A stretch of 9,734 nucleotides of DNA. Source: Bacteroidota bacterium (GTDB lineage Bacteria; Bacteroidota; Bacteroidia; NS11-12g; UBA955). The stretch lies in NCBI GenBank assembly GCA_008081305.1, contig VMCP01000262.1:1-9734 (forward strand). The letters run 5' to 3'. Positions 1-7,200 of the stretch are shown here, in pieces. The notes beneath the pieces were generated by a model. It ran no database searches and was not told the origin of the DNA. It saw only the letters and a list, made by a program, of their open reading frames with translations. The position numbers and the translations under genes were made by a program. Numbering within the stretch: position 1 is the stretch's first letter; each line of letters opens with the position of its first letter.

Positions 1-1275
1 AGGAACGAATTCACGTGGAGCAGCTCCGGTATAAATCTGTCTTGGACGGGCAATAGGCTGCTTATCGCGGCGCATTTCCTGCCATTGACTGATCCAACCT
101 GGTAGACGACCTAAGGCAAATAGAACGGTAAAGAATTCAGTTGGGAAACCAAGCGCACGGTAAATAATACCAGAATAGAAGTCAACATTTGGGAACAATT
201 TCTTTTCAACGAAATATGGATCATTTAAAGCTGCTTCTTCTAATTGCTTCGCAATATCTAATATTGGATCATTCACTCCGAGTTTAGCTAAAACTTCATC
301 TGCGGATTTCTTGATGATCTTTGCACGAGGATCAAAATTCTTGTATACGCGGTGACCGAATCCCATCAAGCGGAAAGGATCGCTTTTATCTTTTGCTTTC
401 TGGATGTATTTCTCTACGTCTCCACCGTCATTCTTGATGTTTTCCAACATCTCAAGTACTGCTTGATTTGCTCCACCATGTAGCGGTCCCCAAAGGGCGT
501 TAATTCCTGCTGATATACTGCTATGTAAGCTAGCATGACTACTCCCTACTACTCTTACTGTACTAGCGGAACAGTTTTGTTCATGATCAGCATGAAGAAT
601 GAGTAATTTGTTCACTGCCTCAACCACCACAGGATCCGGTCTGTAATCTGGCTCGGATACCTGTCCAAACGTCATGTTCAAATAATTGGTAACGTAATCC
701 AAGTTGTTGTTTGGATAAACCAAGGGATGACCTTTACTCTTTTTGTAGATCATCGCGCAAATGGTCGGCATTTTAGCCATAAAACGGATGATGGTGCGTT
801 GGATAGATCCCTCTGATCTATTCGGGTCCAAAGCTTTTGGGTAGTACAAAACAAGCGAACTAATCATGCTGCTTAGTTGGCCCATAGGGTGACTTCCGGT
901 TGGGAAGGCTTTGAACATGCTATCCAAACCCTCATTTACTAGGGTGTGCTCGGTTATGTTATCTTCGAAGGTTTTTAGTTCCGTCGCATTTGGTAATTCT
1001 CCGTGTAACAACAAATACGAAACTTCAAGGAAAGAGCACTTTTCAGCAAGATCCTCAATTGCATAACCTCTGTGGCGTAAGATTCCTTTTTCCCCATCCA
1101 AAAATGTAATACCACTTGTTGTTGCTCCGGTGTTTTTAAAACCAGGGTCAATTGTGATATACCCTGACATGCTGCGCAATTTTGAAATATCGATTGCTTT
1201 TTCACCTTCTGACCCAGTAATTACGGGCAGTTCGAACTCTTTTCCTTCAATACTAATTTTTGCAGTTTCTGACAT
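1..1275 (-). CDS. gltA: Citrate synthase (type II, hexameric-type), 3' end cut by window edge
   Basis: Condenses oxaloacetate and acetyl-CoA to citrate, the entry step of the TCA cycle, in the cytoplasm. The frame is open from ATG at 1275 to base 1 and gives 425 residues (MSETAKISIEGKEF...), ending in ARPRQIYTGAAPREFVP. The family is usually about 427-430 residues, so only a few C-terminal codons are missing. Visible motifs are the substrate-binding LHADHEQN (227-234), WGPLHGGAN with catalytic His266, GFGHRVYKNFDPRA with His308, and PNVDFYSG with Asp365; these correspond to E. coli His264, His305 and Asp362. The long N-terminal beta-domain (about residues 1-60) is typical of the Gram-negative type II enzyme, which NADH often regulates; whether that holds here cannot be read from the sequence. 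The gene lies 88 bases downstream of the small ORF and has its own candidate promoter (1304-1334). Full-frame translation by eye showed no frameshift. Confidence 0.97.
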   Translation of the reverse strand, partial: MSETAKISIEGKEFELPVITGSEGEKAIDISKLRSMSGYITIDPGFKNTGATTSGITFLDGEKGILRHRGYAIEDLAEKCSFLEVSYLLLHGELPNATELKTFEDNITEHTLVNEGLDSMFKAFPTGSHPMGQLSSMISSLVLYYPKALDPNRSEGSIQRTIIRFMAKMPTICAMIYKKSKGHPLVYPNNNLDYVTNYLNMTFGQVSEPDYRPDPVVVEAVNKLLILHADHEQNCSASTVRVVGSSHASLHSSISAGINALWGPLHGGANQAVLEMLENIKNDGGDVEKYIQKAKDKSDPFRLMGFGHRVYKNFDPRAKIIKKSADEVLAKLGVNDPILDIAKQLEEAALNDPYFVEKKLFPNVDFYSGIIYRALGFPTEFFTVLFALGRLPGWISQWQEMRRDKQPIARPRQIYTGAAPREFVP

Positions 1276-1303
1276 TTTTGTGTAGTGGTTTTTTGGATTT
1301 CCA

Positions 1304-1334
1304 CGAAGATAAGAAAATGTACTTCTTGTTTCAA
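1304..1334 (-). promoter_or_regulatory. Candidate Bacteroidota-type promoter for gltA
   Basis: Read on the minus strand, TTG (1334-1332) is followed after 20 bases by TATCTTCG (1311-1304). This is close to the Bacteroidota primary sigma consensus TTG-N19ish-TAnnTTTG, with one mismatch in the -7 box. Transcription would start near 1297-1300, leaving a leader of about 25 bases before the gltA ATG. The leader is A-rich just before the start codon, with no Shine-Dalgarno sequence, as is usual in this phylum. Prediction only. Confidence 0.5.
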
Positions 1335-1351
1335 GGATTTACAAAATCCTT
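1333..1351. repeat. Perfect 8-bp dyad (AAGGATTT-ACA-AAATCCTT) upstream of gltA
   Basis: Both arms match exactly with a 3-base spacer. The dyad overlaps the candidate -33 TTG of gltA and begins 12 bases after the stop codon of the small upstream ORF. On neither strand does a T-run follow, so a standard intrinsic terminator is unlikely. It could be an operator for gltA or a weak transcript-end hairpin for the lysS unit. Confidence 0.5.
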
Positions 1352-1363
1352 ACACGGACAACT

Positions 1364-1618
1364 TTATTGTTCGTTAAGCGCTTCGAAGCCTTTGTTGGTG
1401 AGCTGAAATCGGGTTTTCAGAATACGATCGACTTCTATACTGAACATGGGTTTTCCATGCTCATCTAAAGCCTTAAGAAAGCCATGATGTAATAATTGTC
1501 GAACAATATCAATAGTGACGGGCTTGGTTAAGTTAATTTCCTCTAAAACCAGTCCAAAGAGCTCTGGATGTATAAATTTACCCAGAACCTCCTTTTCATC
1601 TGTGTGAATTTCTAGCAT
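1364..1618 (-). CDS. Small conserved-looking protein of unknown function, possible winged-helix fold
   Basis: An 84-residue protein starting MLEIHTDEKEVLGKF and ending LTNKGFEALNEQ; I do not recognise the family. No signal peptide, membrane segment or cysteine is visible, so it should be cytoplasmic. The order helix (ELFGLVLEEI, 19-28), helix (TIDIVRQLLHHG, 35-46), then a beta-rich stretch with a turn (about 48-73) and a closing LTNKGFEAL helix resembles a small winged-helix domain; the last segment is like the end of many transcription-regulator wHTH domains. This is a fold-level guess only. Its ATG shares one base with the lysS stop (TGATG on the minus strand, 1620-1616), which suggests translational coupling to lysyl-tRNA synthetase. 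It ends with TAA, 88 bases before gltA. The overlap and absence of a competing frame make it a credible gene. Confidence 0.75.
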   Translation of the reverse strand: MLEIHTDEKEVLGKFIHPELFGLVLEEINLTKPVTIDIVRQLLHHGFLKALDEHGKPMFSIEVDRILKTRFQLTNKGFEALNEQ

Positions 1619-3138
1619 CAGGATGCGTCGGAACCTTCTGGTCGCATTTGCGGGAAGAACAATACTTCTTGTATGGAGGACTGGTTTGTTAGCATCATAG
1701 TGAGGCGGTCAATTCCAATACCTAAACCCGATGTTGGAGGCATACCGTATTCCAATGATCTGATAAAGTCGTGATCCATCGCCATGGCTTCTTCGTCTCC
1801 ACGTTCGGCTAATTTTAATTGTTCAATGAAACGCTCTTTTTGATCTTCAGGATCATTTAATTCGCTGTATGCATTGGCAATTTCTTTACCGTTTACAAAA
1901 AGTTCGAAGCGTTCAACCAAACCTTCTTTTTCGCGGTGCTTTTTGGTTAAAGGGCTCATTTCAATAGGATAATCCGTTATGAAGGTAGGTTGGATAAGGT
2001 GTTCTTCAGCCGTTGCACCAAAGATTTCATCTATCAATTTACCCTTGCCCATATCGGATGTGATTTCACAACCAATGGATTTAGCGAATTCACCCAATTC
2101 TTGTTCTGATTTTCCTTCGATATCAAAGTTTCCATACTTCTTAATAGACTCGGCCATCGTGAGTCTTTCGTATGGTGCTTTGAAGTTGATGGTGTTTTCT
2201 CCAACCTTAGCCTCTGTTGTGCCGTTCACATCCAGGGCACACTTAGAAATCATTTCTTCAACGAAGTCCATCATCCAGAAATAATCTTTGTAGGCAACGT
2301 AAATTTCAAGCCCAGTAAACTCTGGGTTATGAGTTCTATCGATTCCCTCATTCCGGAAATTCTTAGCAAATTCATAAACACCATCAAAACCACCAACGAT
2401 TAACCGCTTTAGATAAAGCTCATTGGCAATCCTTAAGTAGAGTTTCATGTCCAGGGCGTTGTGATGTGTTTCAAACGGGCGAGCAGCAGCTCCGCCATGT
2501 ACAGCTTGTAATATGGGTGTTTCAACTTCCAAGTAACCTTTCCCATTGAATGTATTTCGTAAGCTTTGGATAACCTTGGATCTTTTGATAAAGGTTTCTT
2601 TGTTGCTAGGATTTACCACTAAGTCTACATATCGCATCCTCGCCCGCATTTCAGGGTCGGTGAATGCGTCGTAAATTTCTCCATCTTTTTCTTTGGGAAG
2701 AGGCAATGGGTTGAGGCACTTTGAAAGTAGGGTTAAGGATTTAACATGCAAGCTGGTTTCTCCCGTTTTTGTGGTGAATACATGTCCTTCAACACCAATA
2801 AAATCGCCTATATCAAGGAGTTTTTTGAATACAGTGTTGTAAAGCGTCTTATCCTCACCAGGACAAATTTCATCCCTATTGACATAGATTTGGATTCTTG
2901 CGCTACTGTCTTGAATAACGGCAAATGCGGCTTTACCCATGATCCTACGGGCCATGATGCGTCCTGCAATTTTGATTTCTTTAAAATCTTCACTTCCCTC
3001 GGTGTAATTATTCAATATGCTTTCAGCACTTGAGTTTACTTCAAAAGTGGCAGCAGGAAATGGGTCTATTCCCAATTCTCTAAGTTGCTTAAGTGATTCA
3101 CGGCGTTGAATCTGTTGTTCGTTCAGTTGCGCTTCCAT
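1618..3138 (-). CDS. lysS: Lysyl-tRNA synthetase (class II)
   Basis: Charges tRNA-Lys with lysine in the cytoplasm. It has 506 residues from ATG at 3138 (MEAQLNEQQIQRRESL...), a normal bacterial LysRS length. An N-terminal OB-fold anticodon-binding domain covers about residues 55-140 (IKIAGRIMARRIMGKAAF). The class II catalytic domain follows: motif 1 around 183-210 (ending YLEVETPIL), motif 2 FRNEGIDRTHNPEFT (261-275), and motif 3 GLGIGIDRL (471-479). The GKEIANAYSELNDP segment typical of LysRS is at about 417-430. A TTG at 3150 would add four residues (MHRF), but it lies inside the likely -7 box and adds nothing typical of the family, so ATG 3138 is preferred. The gene is 72 bases after lspA, and its TGA overlaps the next small ORF by one base. 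All catalytic motifs look intact. Confidence 0.97.
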   Translation of the reverse strand: MEAQLNEQQIQRRESLKQLRELGIDPFPAATFEVNSSAESILNNYTEGSEDFKEIKIAGRIMARRIMGKAAFAVIQDSSARIQIYVNRDEICPGEDKTLYNTVFKKLLDIGDFIGVEGHVFTTKTGETSLHVKSLTLLSKCLNPLPLPKEKDGEIYDAFTDPEMRARMRYVDLVVNPSNKETFIKRSKVIQSLRNTFNGKGYLEVETPILQAVHGGAAARPFETHHNALDMKLYLRIANELYLKRLIVGGFDGVYEFAKNFRNEGIDRTHNPEFTGLEIYVAYKDYFWMMDFVEEMISKCALDVNGTTEAKVGENTINFKAPYERLTMAESIKKYGNFDIEGKSEQELGEFAKSIGCEITSDMGKGKLIDEIFGATAEEHLIQPTFITDYPIEMSPLTKKHREKEGLVERFELFVNGKEIANAYSELNDPEDQKERFIEQLKLAERGDEEAMAMDHDFIRSLEYGMPPTSGLGIGIDRLTMMLTNQSSIQEVLFFPQMRPEGSDAS

Positions 3139-3147
3139 AAAACGGTG

Positions 3148-3155
3148 CAAATTTA
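3148..3155 (-). promoter_or_regulatory. Candidate -7 box for lysS (TAAATTTG)
   Basis: The minus strand reads TAAATTTG, an exact match to the Bacteroidota TAnnTTTG element. Only nine bases separate it from the lysS ATG at 3138. A start point about 5-7 bases downstream would leave an mRNA leader of a few bases at most. No good -33 TTG lies at the usual distance (the nearest candidate is TGG, 18 bases upstream), so confidence is moderate. Confidence 0.4.
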
Positions 3156-3210
3156 GGTGTTAAAGAGGTTGTGCCATTGATTTTTGCGGCAAACGGGTGG
3201 TTGAAACGGA

Positions 3211-3813
3211 TTATTGATCTTTTTTCGGGGAAATAATCCGCAAAGAAGGGAGGGAAAAATGCCGTTGACCTAGGATTAGTAGAACCACCCCAACGGTAAT
3301 ACAGGCATCGGCAAAGTTCCAAATTGGTGCAAAGAAAACAAAGTGATCTCCGCCTTTAAAGGGTATCCACTCCGGTAGTACGCCTTCCCATAATGGTGCA
3401 TAGAACATATCCACTACTTGACCTTCAAACCAAGTTTGGGTGTATCCATTGATATCATGAAAGTACCAGCCGTAGAAGACTGAATCGATGATATTGCCTA
3501 AGGCACCTGCTAAAACCAAGGATATAGCTACGACTAAAACGGTTGGAATCTTTTGCTTGACAAGGGCTTTGAGATATAAAAACCCAAAGAGCGATACGAT
3601 GATCCTAAAGAAGGTAAGGATTAATTTTCCTGTCTTTCCACCACCGAAAAGGGTCATACCAAAAGCCATGCCCTCGTTCTCAATGAAATATATTCTAAAC
3701 CAATCTTTTATGAGGGTGTAAGACTCACCGTAAATGAAATGCGTTTTTACATAAATCTTAATCCATTGGTCAATAACCAAAGATAAAATCAAGACGAGCA
3801 AAGCTAGTTGCAT
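3211..3813 (-). CDS. lspA: Lipoprotein signal peptidase (signal peptidase II)
   Basis: An inner-membrane aspartic protease that removes signal peptides from diacylglyceryl-modified prolipoproteins. With ATG at 3813 it has 200 residues. Four hydrophobic segments are visible: about 1-18, 61-83, 89-107 and 164-183. The conserved NEGMAFG follows the first periplasmic stretch (residues 46-52). The catalytic aspartates are Asp110 in GALGNIID and Asp169 in IWNFADACITVGV. The stretch between them is about 59 residues, versus about 27 in E. coli LspA, and contains GQVVDMFYAPLWEG and WIPFKGGD; a longer loop here is usual for Bacteroidota. A TTG at 3855 would add 14 residues, but it falls inside a likely -7 box (3853-3860), so the ATG is preferred. 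The gene follows dksA by 50 bases and belongs to the ileS-dksA-lspA cluster. Confidence 0.95.
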   Translation of the reverse strand: MQLALLVLILSLVIDQWIKIYVKTHFIYGESYTLIKDWFRIYFIENEGMAFGMTLFGGGKTGKLILTFFRIIVSLFGFLYLKALVKQKIPTVLVVAISLVLAGALGNIIDSVFYGWYFHDINGYTQTWFEGQVVDMFYAPLWEGVLPEWIPFKGGDHFVFFAPIWNFADACITVGVVLLILGQRHFSLPSLRIISPKKDQ

Positions 3814-3852
3814 ACGCCCTCTGGATTCTGTGGTTCTAAAAAGCGAAAATCC

Positions 3853-3860
3853 CAAAGCTA
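3853..3860 (-). promoter_or_regulatory. Candidate -7 box for lspA (TAGCTTTG)
   Basis: The minus strand reads TAGCTTTG just after the dksA stop codon, matching TAnnTTTG. It would give a leader of roughly 33 bases to the ATG at 3813 and would place the alternative TTG start at 3855 inside the promoter. No convincing -33 element is seen at the usual distance. Confidence 0.3.
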
Positions 3861-3863
3861 TGT

Positions 3864-4232
3864 TTAGCGCTTAGTTTTGGCTTCCACGGTTTGAGTAGTA
3901 TGCGGAACGAGGCGTAAACGTTCTTTAGGAATCAGAGTGCCTGTGGTTTTACAAATGCCGTAGGTTTTGTTGGTGATCCTAACCAAGGCAGCCTCTAAAC
4001 TTTTGATGAACTTTAAATGATGTGCAGCCAATTGGTTCAGGTTTTCTTTTTCTGCGGTATCGGCACCGTCATCTAAGGTTAAATAATTGTTATTGGCAGA
4101 TCCGTCACCTTGTGATTTCAACTGACCTTGTAGCGTGTTAAACTCAGTTTTAGCAGAGTCGAGTTTTTTAAGAATAATTTCTTTAAACTCTTCAAGTTCT
4201 GCATCTGTATAGCGGGTTTTGTCTTTTGTCAT
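3864..4232 (-). CDS. dksA: DksA/TraR-family RNA polymerase-binding regulator with degenerate zinc finger
   Basis: DksA-type proteins insert a coiled coil into the RNA polymerase secondary channel and, with ppGpp, adjust transcription of ribosomal and biosynthetic genes. This 122-residue protein (MTKDKTRYTDAELEEF...) has an N-terminal helix (about 10-40), a loop rich in Gly and Asn (42-50), the acidic tip motif DGADTA (55-60, matching DxxDxA), a second helix (about 61-87), and a C-terminal globular part YGICKTTGTLIPKERL (91-106). Only one cysteine (Cys94) remains of the four zinc ligands of classical DksA; this is common in Bacteroidota members such as those with YGICRVTGKLI. It is 24 bases downstream of ileS and 50 bases upstream of lspA. 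The family is clear; equivalence to E. coli DksA in function is inferred. Confidence 0.9.
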   Translation of the reverse strand: MTKDKTRYTDAELEEFKEIILKKLDSAKTEFNTLQGQLKSQGDGSANNNYLTLDDGADTAEKENLNQLAAHHLKFIKSLEAALVRITNKTYGICKTTGTLIPKERLRLVPHTTQTVEAKTKR

Positions 4233-4256
4233 AGGTTTCCCTAGGGGTTTAAATAG

Positions 4257-7200
4257 TTAGACTTTAGTAAGGTGCAAAAATACGTTTTTTTCGTATACGT
4301 CTACCTCGTTGGAGGTTATTTCCTCATTATGAACAAATTGATTAGCAAGGACTTCATTACAGATGTAATCATGGTGTAAGGAAGCTGATTTAATGATTTC
4401 TTCGTCGCCTTGATATTCAATTTTAATACGATCAGTTACATCAAAACCAAGTTCTTTACGAAGATTTTGAATTCGATTTACAAATTCTCGAGCTATTCCT
4501 TCTAGCCTTAGTTCGTCGTTAATATTGATATCCAGGGCAACGGTTACATCTCCTTCGGAAGCAACTAACCAACCGGGCATATCTTGAGTTTTGATTTCAA
4601 CATGGTCTAATGTGAGTTCGAATGTTGCTCCATCGAGCTCAATCATGAGTGAACCATCCGCTTCAAGTGTTTGAATGTGATTTGATTGTAGCTTAGAAAT
4701 TTCTTGGGCCATCAACTTCATTTTAGGACCAAGTAGCTTTCCTAATGTTTTAAAGTTTGGCTTGATTTGTTTAACGAGTGTTTGATCATCCGCCCCTAAG
4801 AACTCAATATGTTTAACATTTACCTCCGATTTAATGATATCTGAAACATGTGAAATTTCTTCTCTCATGGCATCGGTCATTACCGGTATTAAAATCTTAT
4901 TTAGTGGTTGACGTACTTTGATATTCTCCTTTTTTCTGAGTGAGAGGACCAAGCTACAAACTTGTTGAGCTCGAGACATTTGAGCCTCTAATTGTTTATT
5001 AATGTGCTCAGATGCTACTTCTGGCCATTGACTTAAATGAACCGACTCTTTTACTCGGTTAGCGCCTATTTGGCTATGGTTAAGTGAGCGGTAAAGCCAA
5101 TCTGCAAAAAATGGCGCAAATGGAGAGCTTAAACGTGATAGCGTATCCAAACAAGTAAAGAGAGTATCATATGCGGCTTGTTTTTCTGTGTTCATTTCTC
5201 CTTTCCAGAAACGACGTCTTGATAAGCGCACAAACCAATTACTTAGGTGCTCATCTACAAAGTTCTCAATAAATCGTGATGCCTTTGTTGGGTCATAATC
5301 CTCTAATGCATCGGTCACAGACTGCACCAAGGAATTTAATTTGCTCACAATCCAACGGTCGAGTTCAGTACGCTCTGCTAACGGAATTTCACGATCCGCA
5401 TTAAAGTGATACTCATCTATATTGGCGTAAATTGCAAAAAAACCATAGGTGTTATAAAGAGTAGCGAGGAATTTTCTCTGAGACTCTTGAACTCCATCTA
5501 AATTGAACTTTAAATTATCCCATGGTTGCGAATTGGTAAACATATACCAACGAACCGCATCAGCGCCATATTTTTCAACGGTAGTAAATGGGTCGATCGT
5601 ATTTTTAAGACGCTTACTCATTTTATTACCGTGTTTATCGAGTACAAGCCCGTTTGCAATCACATTTTTAAAGGCAACGGAATCAAATAACATGACACCC
5701 AATGCATGAAGTGTGAAAAACCAACCGCGGGTTTGGTCAACACCCTCAGCAATAAAATCTGCTGGGAAGTTCTCTTTGAAAACACCATCGTTTTCGAACG
5801 GCCAATGCCATTGAGCATAGGGCATAGCACCACTATCAAACCAAACGTCAATTAAGTCACTTTCACGTTTCATTGGTTGGCCTGTTTCACTAACCAAAGT
5901 TATTTCATCAACGAATGGCCGATGTAAATCAAAGGTTTCTTTATCAATGGATTGATCAAGATTTAAGGCGTGGTTGGCTTTTTCAATTTCTTGAACTAGC
6001 TCATCCATACTACCAATACACTTTTCTTCTGAGTTATCTTCTGTACGCCAAATAGGTAATGGAGTGCCCCAGAATCTACTTCGACTTAAGTTCCAGTCTA
6101 CCAGGTTTTCTAGCCAGTTTCCGAATCTTCCGGTTCCTGTACTTTGTGGTTTCCAATTGATGGTTTTATTTAGTTCAACAAGTCGGTCTTTTACAGCCGT
6201 TGTTTTAATAAACCAGCTTTCCAATGGGTAATAAAGGATAGGCTTATCGGTTCTCCAACAATGCGGATAACTATGCTCGTATTTCTCCACCTTAAATGCG
6301 CGATTTTCAGTTTTGAGTTTGATTGCTATCCGTTCGTCAACACTTAGATATTTATCTCTTCCTTGCTTCTCAGCTTCTTCAGTTTTTTCTTCTTCTGTGA
6401 GGTAACCTGCCTTTACAAATTCTCCCGCAAAATCAGTGACACTTTCATCAAATCGACCTTCTTTATTGACCAAAGTGAGACTGCCCATGCCATTTTTTTG
6501 AGCAACTCTAAAGTCATCGGCACCAAAACTTGGTGCGATATGAACAATACCGGTACCATCCTCTGTGCTAACAAAGTCACCCAATATTACCTTAAATGCA
6601 TCTCCATTATCTGGTTGAGCGTATGGCATGAGTTGTTCGTAACGTTGTCCTTCTAAATCACGACCGGTATACTTTTTCAATCTTAACCAAGGGAGGTTTT
6701 TTTCTCCTTTGGAGTAAACCAAATCTTGCTGATTTTGCTTCTCATTTTCGGAATTGAAATATTTGGAAACCAGTGCTGATGCCAGTGTTACGATGATGCT
6801 ATCACCTGTGTATATGTTGAAGGTTTGGATGTCTTCGTATTCTATTTTTGCACCCACTGCAAGGGCAGTATTGGATGGCAATGTCCAAGGTGTGGTGGTC
6901 CAAGCGATAAAGAATTCATTGTCCTTATCGACTTTTTTGAACTGGGCTACAACGGTTGTATCCTTTACATCTTGGTACGTACCAGGTTGATTTAATTCGT
7001 GCGAACTTAGTCCAGTTCCCGCAGCTGGAGAGAATGGTTGTATCGTATAACCTTTGTATAAGAGCCCTTTGTCGTGTAGCCTTTTGAGTAAGCTCCAAAG
7101 GGTTTCTATGTAGTTGTTTTCGTACGTGATGTATGGGTTTTCAAGGTCGAGCCAAAAACCAATTCGCTCTGTGAGATCATCCCATTTGTCTTTGAATTTT

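Noticed and set aside
975..1205. 76-residue ORF on the minus strand within gltA
   Set aside because: It runs out of frame over the clearly coding gltA frame, and its protein resembles nothing; it is a shadow.
1333..1351. The dyad upstream of gltA as an intrinsic terminator
   Set aside because: The stem is AT-rich, with no T-tract after it on either strand, unlike the clear terminator at 7621-7655. It is kept as a dyad of unknown role.
1979..2284. Plus-strand ORFs inside lysS, lspA, ileS and the hydrolase gene (such as 1979-2284, 2746-3033, 6363-6656, 8331-8615)
   Set aside because: All lie antisense to well-supported coding genes, show no recognisable motifs and have low-complexity or cysteine/serine-rich products typical of antisense frames.
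3139..3150. Upstream TTG start for lysS adding MHRF (510 residues)
   Set aside because: The TTG overlaps a strong -7 box match, and the residues added are not typical of LysRS. ATG 3138 gives a normal N-terminus beginning MEAQLNEQ.
3814..3855. Upstream TTG start for lspA adding 14 residues
   Set aside because: A rare start codon lies within a possible -7 box. The ATG at 3813 leads directly into the first membrane segment, as in other LspA proteins. It is not excluded.
4239..4246. CCCTAGGG palindrome in the ileS-dksA gap
   Set aside because: A single 8-base palindrome without a second copy or spacing to a promoter is too weak to call a site.
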